Of a DNA stretch of 64,000 bases, positions 57,602 through 64,000 are shown piece by piece (position 1 is the first letter of the stretch; each line of letters starts with the position of its first letter). Both the position numbers and the translations under genes were made by a program. Source of the stretch: Desulfurispirillum indicum S5 (GTDB lineage Bacteria; Chrysiogenota; Chrysiogenetes; Chrysiogenales; Chrysiogenaceae); NCBI RefSeq assembly GCF_000177635.2, contig NC_014836.1:2402001-2466000 (forward strand), written 5' to 3'. The notes beneath the pieces are model-generated. The model was not told the origin of the DNA, made no database searches, and saw only the letters and a list, made by a program, of their open reading frames with translations.

Positions 57602-58653
57602 TGGCAACACAGATTATCGGGGCGACGGGCATATTCGATGGCAGGCAGTGGGTACAGACTGTCGCCGTCCGCGACGGGGTTCTGCAGCCCGCCGGGGGCT
57701 GCCCTGCGGATCACGCCATCGAAGGAGTGCTTTTCCCTGGCTTTGTCAACGCCCATGCGCACCTGGACCTCTACTTTACCCTGGAGCCCGGCCCCTTCTA
57801 TCAATGGGTGCAGCGGCTGATCGACAAAATATTTCACGAATATGATGCCGACTTCTCCATTCCCCTTTCCCTGAAGCTCCTTCGTGACTCTGGCGTGCGT
57901 TATGTGGGTGATATTGCCCGCAGGCCCCAGGCAGATCGCCTTCAGGAAGAGATTTTCGTCCGCAGTTTCTACGAGTTTATCGTGCGTTATCCGGACATCA
58001 GTGAGGAGGGTTTCTACTCGCCCCACTCGCTGTACACGGTTCCCCACGATTTCCTGCAGCGTTTTGGCCGGGAGAATCGGCAGCGCTTTCAGATCCATCT
58101 GGCAGAGTCCAGAGACGAGTACGAGTACTTCATCCGCGGTAACGAGACCTTTTACCGCGAATACCTGCAGAAATTCTCCCGGGAGCGCTTTGGGCAGCCG
58201 TATCGCTCGCCAGTGCAGGTGCTGGATGACCTGGGGCTGCTGGGGCCTCTCTCGATTCTCGTGCATATGGGCGAGGCCACCGGAGAAGATCTTGACCTGG
58301 TGCAGCGCGCTGGGGCCAGTGTTATTGCCTGCCCGGAAAGCAACCGGTTCCTTGGCAATGCGGTCGCCGACCTGCGCGGCCTTGAGGAGCGTGGTATCCC
58401 CTATGGTATAGGCACCGATGGTAAATGCTCACGCCACGCTCTGGATTTTCTGGAGGATTATCACGCTGTTGCGGGAGTGGTGGGATATGAGAGTGCCTTC
58501 CGCGCTGCGACCAGTGGGGGCGCGGGCGTCATCGGCCTGGGGGACGCGTACAGCCTGTATGGACAGCCGGTATCCCGGGCGGTTGTGGGTCTTGGTGATG
58601 GCGTGAATATCAACCGGGTCAAGAGCCTGAGCGATGTCCTGGCAGGCGCCTGA
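57601..58653 (+). CDS. Amidohydrolase-superfamily deaminase-like enzyme
   Basis: A 350-residue TIM-barrel metal hydrolase of the SAH/MTA/aminodeoxyfutalosine deaminase group. Metal ligands are H52 and H54 in VNAHAHLDL, His in QIHLAESRDE and LVHMGEA, and Asp in GIGTDGKCS. The length is slightly shorter than typical members. Aminodeoxyfutalosine deaminase (menaquinone synthesis) is one reasonable guess for an anaerobic respirer, but no other menaquinone gene is nearby. It begins on the last base of the GNAT stop, last in a lepA-lepB-GNAT-hydrolase string. Confidence 0.7.
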   Translation: MATQIIGATGIFDGRQWVQTVAVRDGVLQPAGGCPADHAIEGVLFPGFVNAHAHLDLYFTLEPGPFYQWVQRLIDKIFHEYDADFSIPLSLKLLRDSGVRYVGDIARRPQADRLQEEIFVRSFYEFIVRYPDISEEGFYSPHSLYTVPHDFLQRFGRENRQRFQIHLAESRDEYEYFIRGNETFYREYLQKFSRERFGQPYRSPVQVLDDLGLLGPLSILVHMGEATGEDLDLVQRAGASVIACPESNRFLGNAVADLRGLEERGIPYGIGTDGKCSRHALDFLEDYHAVAGVVGYESAFRAATSGGAGVIGLGDAYSLYGQPVSRAVVGLGDGVNINRVKSLSDVLAGA

Positions 58654-58665
58654 AATAAGGGCTGG

Positions 58666-59055
58666 TTACAGGAAGGAACGCTGAAAGGGGCTGCCCTGTC
58701 CCACCTTGATCTGCCCGCGACGCAGCTCGGTTGCCGAATCGTACTGGGCCTCCAGGCGCTCCTTGAGGTAGTCGTAGGCGAGCCAGGGGTCAATGGTGTT
58801 TGAGGGTGTGAAGATATCCACGGCGGCGTAGCTGTGGGATGGCCAGGTATGAATGGACACCCGAATATCTGCCGTGATGACGGTGCCGTTGGCGCCGTTT
58901 TCTGGTGTAGGCTGAAAAAAACTCTCTTCGATGGAGGAAGTGCTGAAGGTGATGGCGCCTTCCACGTGTTGCTGAATCAGAACCACATCGCCGATAATCT
59001 GCGGGTTACAATTATAAAATTCGACAATAATGTGTTTTGCCAGCGCGTGGACCAA
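58666..59055 (-). CDS. Divergent S-adenosylmethionine decarboxylase (SpeD) homologue
   Basis: A 129-residue protein with the SpeD fold pattern: the HIIVEFYNCNPQIIGDVVLIQQ N-terminus, a candidate self-cleavage site E44-S45 (SIEESFFQP), and the core SIHTWPSHSYAAVDIFT (67-83). Two usual features are altered: the Cys that normally follows in FTCG is replaced (FTPSN), and the SESH motif before SIHTWP reads TADIR. It may therefore have a different activity or substrate. TTG 59055 lies 7 bases after AGGAGG. It is convergent with the hydrolase gene. Confidence 0.75.
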   Translation of the reverse strand: MVHALAKHIIVEFYNCNPQIIGDVVLIQQHVEGAITFSTSSIEESFFQPTPENGANGTVITADIRVSIHTWPSHSYAAVDIFTPSNTIDPWLAYDYLKERLEAQYDSATELRRGQIKVGQGSPFQRSFL

Positions 59056-59374
59056 TCCGGCACCTCCTTGAAAAATAAGAAAATACTTTTACTCTATTGG
59101 TGTGCCGGGCGTCAAGGATGTTTCTGGTTGACGGCGGGTAATGGCCTGTACAGAGGGCTGGCGGGGTGAGTGTTTTTTGCTTGCCTCGGATGAATATCTT
59201 TGCCAAAATTACTGTTTTGTTCAGCTGGCTGCTGAGGAAAACTCTCTGGGGCGCAAGCCTGTAGTCGTCTGTGGCTGCAATGCCTTGCGCACTGGGTGCT
59301 TTCAGCTGCCGACGGTCTTTTTGCAAGCTGTCTGTGGTTTCGGGCGCGCGGGGATCGTTTATGGAGTGGATGTT
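59056..59374. other. Leader region before thiE with a strong hairpin
   Basis: A perfect 7-bp stem, GCGCAAG (59251-59257) with CTTGCGC (59284-59290), encloses a second inner stem (TGTAG/CTGCA), and CAGCTG motifs flank both sides. It could be part of an untranslated leader or small RNA. I looked for the conserved TPP riboswitch core (CUGAGA and the CUGAUCUGGAUAAUGC helix) and did not find it, so I do not call a thi-box. Confidence 0.4.
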
Positions 59375-60028
59375 ATGGAGAGAAAAGGGCTTATGTTTAC
59401 GTTTTGTGCGATTACCGCTGCTGACGCCTTGGGCGACCACTGCCAGACGGCTGCTTCAGCCCTCGAGGGTGGAGCGGATATGATTCAGCTTCGTGCCAAG
59501 GAATTGTCTGGCGATGACCTGCTCGTCTGCGCCAAGAAGATCATGGAACTCAAGTCCCGCTTCCGTTTCACCTTTATCGTGAATGATTCCATCGAGGCAG
59601 CGCTGAAATCCAATGCTGACGGAGTCCATCTGGGGCAGGATGACGACGGTCTGGAATTTGCCCGCGATATTCTCGGCCCCGACGCCATTGTGGGTATTTC
59701 CACCCATACCCTGCAGCAGGCAAAGTCCGCTGTGGCTGCCGGCGCGGATTATATTGGCTTTGGCCCGATGTTTGCCACGATGACCAAGTCATCGGAGTAT
59801 GAACCCCGTGAAGTGGGAGATCTGCTCAAGGTGGCCCAGGGTGTCGAAGTGCCGGTGTGCGCCATTGGAGGCATCAGCGTCGCGTCCGTGGCGCAGCTGA
59901 TTGTTGCGCCCAATGTGTTCGTGGCCAGTATAAGTGGCTTCCGGCGCGAAGACATGAAAGCGGCTGTCGGTGAGTATGTCCACGCGGTGGAAGAGTGCCG
60001 CCGCCTCAAGGGGTTTGACGTATCCTGA
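59375..60028 (+). CDS. thiE: Thiamine-phosphate synthase ThiE
   Basis: A 217-residue TIM barrel that couples the pyrimidine and thiazole moieties of thiamine. It has GADMIQLRAKELSGDDLL, FIVNDSIEAALKSNADGVHLGQDD, GISTHTLQQAKSAVAAGADYIGFGPMFAT and VCAIGGIS. ATG 59375 follows a GGAG at 8 bases; a second in-frame ATG is at 59393. A long leader precedes it. Members closely related to ThiE (TenI) also exist, and TenI differs in lacking synthase residues; the full set of loops here favours ThiE. Confidence 0.85.
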   Translation: MERKGLMFTFCAITAADALGDHCQTAASALEGGADMIQLRAKELSGDDLLVCAKKIMELKSRFRFTFIVNDSIEAALKSNADGVHLGQDDDGLEFARDILGPDAIVGISTHTLQQAKSAVAAGADYIGFGPMFATMTKSSEYEPREVGDLLKVAQGVEVPVCAIGGISVASVAQLIVAPNVFVASISGFRREDMKAAVGEYVHAVEECRRLKGFDVS

Positions 60029-60191
60029 CGCACCTGGCGGCTTTTCAACGGCCTGTTTGCGAGAAAAGACTTTACTAATGAAGCTTAAGGTGTTAACTAC
60101 CCTGGGCTTAACTGGCCGCCGGGTTCAAGGGCCCGGCAGGCGGAAAACAACCGACTAACAATCTCACATACAATGCAAGGAGAAAGACGAA

Positions 60192-60461
60192 ATGGCTCTG
60201 ACGAAAGAGAGAAAAACTGAGATTATGAGGGAATTCGGGATGTCCGAAGGGGATACTGGTTCTCCTGAGGTACAGATCGCCCTGCTGACTGAGCGCATCA
60301 ATTACCTGACCGAACACTTCAAGGATCACAAGCACGACTTCCACTCCCGCCGTGGATTGCTGATGCTGGTCGGCAAGCGACGTCGCCTGCTGGACTACCT
60401 GAAGAAGAAGGAAATCGACCGTTACCGTAAGATTATTGAACGCCTGAATATCCGTAAGTAA
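60192..60461 (+). CDS. rpsO: Ribosomal protein S15
   Basis: An 89-residue 30S protein with the usual sequence [57 protein letters not shown] lies before ATG 60192. It is followed by pnp, the standard rpsO-pnp pair. The 160-base leader contains a hairpin of GCCGCCGGG/CCCGGCAGGCGG type near 60115-60145, a possible control element. Confidence 0.97.
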   Translation: MALTKERKTEIMREFGMSEGDTGSPEVQIALLTERINYLTEHFKDHKHDFHSRRGLLMLVGKRRRLLDYLKKKEIDRYRKIIERLNIRK

Positions 60462-60489
60462 GTTTTCCTCGAACCTGTAAGGAGTAGTA

Positions 60490-62658
60490 ATGGAATCGGT
60501 ATCAGTAGAGTTCGGTGGAAAAATTATTGAAATGCAAACCGGCCAGGTGGCACGCCAGGCTTCGGCGGCTGTAGTGGTGAGGCAGGGCGATAATGTCATT
60601 CTGGTCACGGCCGTGAGCAATAACGAACCCAAAGAGGGAATCGACTTTTTCCCTCTGACGGTCAATTATATTGAAAAGCGTTACAGCTCGGGCCGGATTC
60701 CCGGTGGTTTCAAGAAGCGTGAAGGCATGCCGTCGGATGACGAAACACTGATTTCGCGTCTGATCGATCGCCCGCTGCGCCCACTGTTTCCCGATGGATA
60801 CTTCAATGAAACTCAGGTTATTGCCACGGTCATGTCATCTGACGGAGAGACGCCTGCTGATGTGTTGGCCATGTATGGCGCGGCTACAGCGCTGCATATC
60901 TCCGATGTTCCTTTTAATGGGCCCCTCGGAGCGTGCCGCATTGGCCGCATCGACGGTCAGTTTGTGCTGAATCCGACCTATGCGCAGATTGAGCAGAGCG
61001 ACATGGACATCTCCCTGGCGGCCACGCGGGACGCGATCCTCATGATCGAGGCCGGCGCCAAAGAGGTTTCCGATCAGGATATCCTTGACGCCGTGGCTTT
61101 CGGCCAGCGTGAAATGGGTCGACTGCTGGACGCGCAGGAGCAACTGCGTACTCAGGCAGGAACCCCCAAGCGCGCGTTTACTCCCCAGCTGGTGCGCGAT
61201 GAGGTTCGCGGTGCGGTGCGGGAGCAGTTTGCCGGACGTCTGCGCGACGCCCTGGCTGCTGGCGGCAAGATGGAAGTGTACAGCGCCATCGACCAGACGA
61301 AAAAAGATCTGCAGGAACACTTTGCTGCGGTTCTGGGTGAAGAGGAATTTGCGGCGCAGAAAAAAGAGTATATGCGGGCCTTTGGCGACCTTGAGCGGGA
61401 CATCATGCGCGGACGTATTCTCGATGAAGGCAAGCGCGTTGACGGCAGAAGCCTCAATGAAGTGCGCCCCATCAGCATAGCCCCTTCCTTCCTGCCTCGC
61501 ACCCATGGCAGCGTGCTCTTCACTCGCGGCGAGACCCAGGCCATTGTGGTGACAACGCTGGGTACCGTTTCCGATGAGCAGTTTGTGGAGAACCTTGAGG
61601 GTGAGCGTCGCTCAAACTACATGTTCCACTATAACTTCCCGCCCTACTGTGTTGGCGAGGCTGGTTTTCTGCGCTCGCCCGGACGCCGGGAAATCGGTCA
61701 CGGCGCTCTGGCGAAGCGGGCCATTGAGGCGGTTCTGCCCCAGGGCGAGGATTTCCCCTATACGATTCGCATCGTTTCGGAGATCACCGAGTCCAATGGC
61801 AGTTCCAGTATGGCCAGTGTCTGCGGTGCGTCGCTGGCGCTTATGGATGCCGGTGTGCCCATTAAGGGAGCCGTTTCCGGTATCGCCATGGGCCTGATCC
61901 TTGAAGGCGATCGCTTTGCGGTGCTCACCGATATCCTTGGAATCGAAGATCACCTGGGGGATATGGACTTCAAGGTGGCGGGAACGTCCCGGGGCATTAC
62001 CTCGCTGCAGATGGACATCAAGGTTGAAGGCATCACGCTGGAGATCATGAAGGCGGCCATCGAGCAGGCCAATGGTGGGCGCATGCACATCCTTGACCGC
62101 ATGAATGAGGCCCTGGATACCCACCGCCCTGAGCTGAATCCCCACGCGCCCCGTATCGTGACCATCTATGTCAAGCCTGACAAGATACGCGATATCATCG
62201 GAACCGGCGGCAAGGTTATCCGCGGTATTGTGGAGCAGACCGGCGCCAAGATCGATATTGACGACGATGGTCGCTGTCTTGTGGCTTCCGCCAACAAAGA
62301 GAGCCTTGACATGGCGGTTGCCATCATCCAGGGAATCCTTGAGGAGCCGGAGATCGGCAAGACCTATAAAGGGAAAGTGAAGAAAGTTGCCGAGTTTGGC
62401 GCTTTCGTGGAATTCCTGCCCAATCAGGACGGCCTGCTGCATATTTCGCAGATTGACCACAAACGCGTTGAGCGGGTCAGCGATGTTCTGCAGGAAGGCG
62501 ACGAACTGGAAGTACAGCTGATTGAAGTTGACTCCAAGACCGGTAAGTACAAGCTGTCCCGCAAGGCGCTGCTGGTTCGCCCTGCCGGTATGCCCGATGA
62601 TGATTCCGATGGCGATGGCGCTGAGCGTCGCCGTCCGATGCACAGTAAACGCCGCTGA
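60490..62658 (+). CDS. pnp: Polyribonucleotide nucleotidyltransferase PNPase
   Basis: A 722-residue 3'-to-5' exoribonuclease with two RNase PH-like domains (SSGRIPGGFKKREG; YNFPPYCVGE...GRREIGHG), the helical linker, a KH domain (IYVKPDKIRDIIGTGGKVIRGI) and an S1 domain (GKVKKVAEFGAFVEFLPNQDGLLHIS). ATG 60490 follows AAGGAG. Confidence 0.97.
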   Translation: MESVSVEFGGKIIEMQTGQVARQASAAVVVRQGDNVILVTAVSNNEPKEGIDFFPLTVNYIEKRYSSGRIPGGFKKREGMPSDDETLISRLIDRPLRPLFPDGYFNETQVIATVMSSDGETPADVLAMYGAATALHISDVPFNGPLGACRIGRIDGQFVLNPTYAQIEQSDMDISLAATRDAILMIEAGAKEVSDQDILDAVAFGQREMGRLLDAQEQLRTQAGTPKRAFTPQLVRDEVRGAVREQFAGRLRDALAAGGKMEVYSAIDQTKKDLQEHFAAVLGEEEFAAQKKEYMRAFGDLERDIMRGRILDEGKRVDGRSLNEVRPISIAPSFLPRTHGSVLFTRGETQAIVVTTLGTVSDEQFVENLEGERRSNYMFHYNFPPYCVGEAGFLRSPGRREIGHGALAKRAIEAVLPQGEDFPYTIRIVSEITESNGSSSMASVCGASLALMDAGVPIKGAVSGIAMGLILEGDRFAVLTDILGIEDHLGDMDFKVAGTSRGITSLQMDIKVEGITLEIMKAAIEQANGGRMHILDRMNEALDTHRPELNPHAPRIVTIYVKPDKIRDIIGTGGKVIRGIVEQTGAKIDIDDDGRCLVASANKESLDMAVAIIQGILEEPEIGKTYKGKVKKVAEFGAFVEFLPNQDGLLHISQIDHKRVERVSDVLQEGDELEVQLIEVDSKTGKYKLSRKALLVRPAGMPDDDSDGDGAERRRPMHSKRR

Positions 62659-62672
62659 AGCAGTATTTTTCC

Positions 62673-62701
62673 TTGACTTGGGGTCGGGGGGTGTATATGC
62701 T
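62673..62701 (+). promoter_or_regulatory. Sigma-70-type promoter for rplU-rpmA
   Basis: TTGACT, 17 bases, TATGCT lies between pnp and rplU. The spacing is ideal and both boxes are close to consensus; the predicted start is about 40 bases before rplU. Confidence 0.65.
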
Positions 62702-62750
62702 TTGTCGGTTTTGTAAGAAAAATGATTGAGAGTTTCATGGAGGTGCAGCC

Positions 62751-63059
62751 GTGCAAGCGGTCATAAAAACCTGCGGAAAGCAGTACCACGTCAGCGAAGG
62801 AGATGTCCTGTCTGTCAGCCGTCTTGAAGGCGAGATCGGTGATGTCGTGCATGTCAATGAAGTACTTCTGCTCAGTGGTGACAGTGTTGTTGTTGGCGCT
62901 CCCTATGTCGAAGGCGCGAAGGTATCTCTGGAGATCCTGAGCCAGTACAAAGGGAAGAAGATTATCGCTTTTAAGTCCAAGCGACGTAAAAAATCGAAGT
63001 GTAAGCGCGGCTTCCGGCAATCGCTGACCAAGATTCGCGTTGCCAAGATAGAACAGTAA
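62751..63059 (+). CDS. rplU: Ribosomal protein L21
   Basis: A 102-residue 50S protein (MQAVIKTCGKQYHVSEGDVLSV; RRKKSKCKRGFRQSLTKIRV). GTG 62751 follows GGAGGTGCAGCC. It carries one Cys pattern (KSKCKRG) otherwise unusual for L21. It precedes rpmA and obgE in the conserved L21-L27-Obg order. Confidence 0.96.
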   Translation: MQAVIKTCGKQYHVSEGDVLSVSRLEGEIGDVVHVNEVLLLSGDSVVVGAPYVEGAKVSLEILSQYKGKKIIAFKSKRRKKSKCKRGFRQSLTKIRVAKIEQ

Positions 63060-63080
63060 CGAGTATTGAAGGAGTAGACC

Positions 63081-63353
63081 ATGGCTCACAAGAAAGCAGG
63101 CGGCAGTTCCCGCAATGGACGGGATTCACAGTCCAAACGCCTTGGAGTGAAAAAGTTCGGTGGCGAACAGGTTCTGGCCGGAAATATTCTTGTTCGTCAA
63201 AGAGGCACGCGCTTCTATCCCGGTGAAAACGTTGGAATGGGCAGGGACTTCACCCTTTTCTCCAAGGTTGAGGGCAAGGTGACTTTTGTGACCAGAAAAG
63301 GTGGCAGAAGGTATATTAATGTTGTTGAAGCGGGCACGGAAAGCGCCAGCTGA
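63081..63353 (+). CDS. rpmA: Ribosomal protein L27
   Basis: A 90-residue 50S protein beginning [28 protein letters not shown], with the standard N-terminal tail reaching the peptidyl-transferase centre and no cleavable extension as in Firmicutes. AAGGAG precedes ATG 63081. It is followed by a terminator before obgE. Confidence 0.97.
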   Translation: MAHKKAGGSSRNGRDSQSKRLGVKKFGGEQVLAGNILVRQRGTRFYPGENVGMGRDFTLFSKVEGKVTFVTRKGGRRYINVVEAGTESAS

Positions 63354-63376
63354 ACACAGGTGAATTTTAACCCCCG

Positions 63377-63413
63377 AGGGAGCACCAGCCATGCGTGGCC
63401 AGTGCTCCCTTTT
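63377..63413 (+). terminator. Terminator after rpmA
   Basis: GGGAGCAC pairs with GTGCTCCC across a further paired inner region (CAGCCA/TGGCCA-like), followed by TTTTCTC. It implies obgE has its own start or partial read-through. Confidence 0.75.
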
Positions 63414-63445
63414 CTCATTACAGATGTACCGTAAAAGAGTTTCAT

Positions 63446-64000
63446 ATGTTTATTGACAGTATCAGTATAAAGGTTCAGGGCGGCCGTGGCGGCAATGGCT
63501 GCATGAGTTTCCGCCGTGAGAAGTATGTGCCGCTGGGTGGCCCCGATGGAGGCTGTGGCGGCGCGGGCGGTAATGTCGTTCTGGAGGCTGATGAACGCTA
63601 TCAGACGCTCCATGACTTCAACTACCAGCGCCACTATACCGCCAAGCGGGGGCAACACGGCAAGAGTGCCAATATGACCGGGCGCACCGGCGAGGATCTG
63701 GTGTTGAAGGTTCCTCCCGGAACCCTGGTGCGCGATGTTGCTACTGGTGAACTGCTGGCGGATATGGTGGAAAATGGCCAGCGATTCGTGGTGGCAGCTG
63801 GCGGTCGTGGTGGTCGGGGAAATCTCTGTTTTCAGTCTGCAAATAACAAGGCTCCACGCCGGGCTGATGATGGTCAGGAAGGCGAGTACCGCGAAATTGA
63901 GCTTGAATTGAAGCTGTTAGCCGATGTGGGTATTGCCGGGCTGCCCAATGCCGGCAAGTCTACTCTGATCTCGCGCATTTCATCGGCACGCCCGAAGATT
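63446..64000 (+). CDS. obgE: GTPase ObgE/CgtA, N-terminal part
   Basis: The first 185 codons of an Obg GTPase that runs off the right edge. The glycine-rich Obg domain ([43 protein letters not shown]) fills residues 1-155, and the G domain begins with the P-loop [18 protein letters not shown] 63446 follows AAAAGAG. It acts in ribosome assembly and growth control. Confidence 0.95.
   Translation, partial: MFIDSISIKVQGGRGGNGCMSFRREKYVPLGGPDGGCGGAGGNVVLEADERYQTLHDFNYQRHYTAKRGQHGKSANMTGRTGEDLVLKVPPGTLVRDVATGELLADMVENGQRFVVAAGGRGGRGNLCFQSANNKAPRRADDGQEGEYREIELELKLLADVGIAGLPNAGKSTLISRISSARPKI

Noticed and set aside
59056-59374. TPP riboswitch before thiE
   Set aside because: The conserved thi-box core sequence is absent, although the leader is long and structured.
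1-64000. CRISPR array, rRNA or tRNA genes
   Set aside because: I saw no regularly spaced repeats with unique spacers and no stretch with rRNA or tRNA features. A covariance-model scan would be needed to exclude a tRNA completely.

Overview
The window reads as chromosome of a motile, Gram-negative, anaerobically respiring bacterium. The signs are NrfHA nitrite reduction, an NrfCD-type quinol module with small c-type cytochromes, a TorD-type chaperone, a polar-type flagellar cluster with a sigma-54 promoter, PilT and an outer-membrane-type protein. Gene content would suit a deep-branching respirer such as the Chrysiogenota (Desulfurispirillum-like), but this is inference from gene content; no rRNA or other marker settles it. 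Core regions are G+C rich, while about 24.8-28 kb is visibly more A+T rich.

Layout. 1-1.5 kb: 3' end of selO, then dispersed non-coding repeats. 1.5-4 kb: a very large flagellin. 4.2-9.5 kb: a Tat-exported 16-Cys Fe-S protein, an NrfD-type membrane subunit, three related small triheme cytochromes, a TorD-like chaperone and a four-cluster ferredoxin-like protein, with no molybdoenzyme catalytic subunit. 9.6-13.3 kb (minus): a sigma-54-type response regulator behind its own sigma-54 promoter, a 32-codon membrane ORF, nrfA, nrfH. 13.5-16.2 kb: a small membrane protein and a PHP-glycosyltransferase fusion. 16.5-20.5 kb: a FecB/FecCD/ATPase importer, an FmdE-family protein and a decayed second ATPase. 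20.6-21.9 kb: an intact ISL3-family element lying between the -35 and -10 of an apparent promoter. 22.1-24.7 kb: a chemoreceptor and a transglutaminase-like protein.

24.8-27.6 kb holds what I consider the best find: a small integrase-less integron cassette array in minus orientation. It has two convincing attC sites and one degenerate one, each containing the stop codon of the preceding gene. It carries a membrane protein, a Phd/ParE-type toxin-antitoxin pair with a near-perfect operator, and a GNAT-like acetyltransferase whose 5' end has been split by an IS5-family element (TTA target duplication).

28-64 kb is mostly conserved core: gluQRS, a UDP-glucuronate epimerase-like gene, mnmA, cysK, flgBC-fliE / fliFGHIJ-motE, tetR, an AMIN-amidase, an SspB-like protein, a phosphomannomutase-type mutase, pilT, topA, panBCD, a SPOR protein, argS, lepA-lepB-GNAT-amidohydrolase, a divergent speD, thiE, rpsO-pnp, rplU-rpmA and the start of obgE. 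Long open frames antisense to core genes were treated as composition artefacts and left out.
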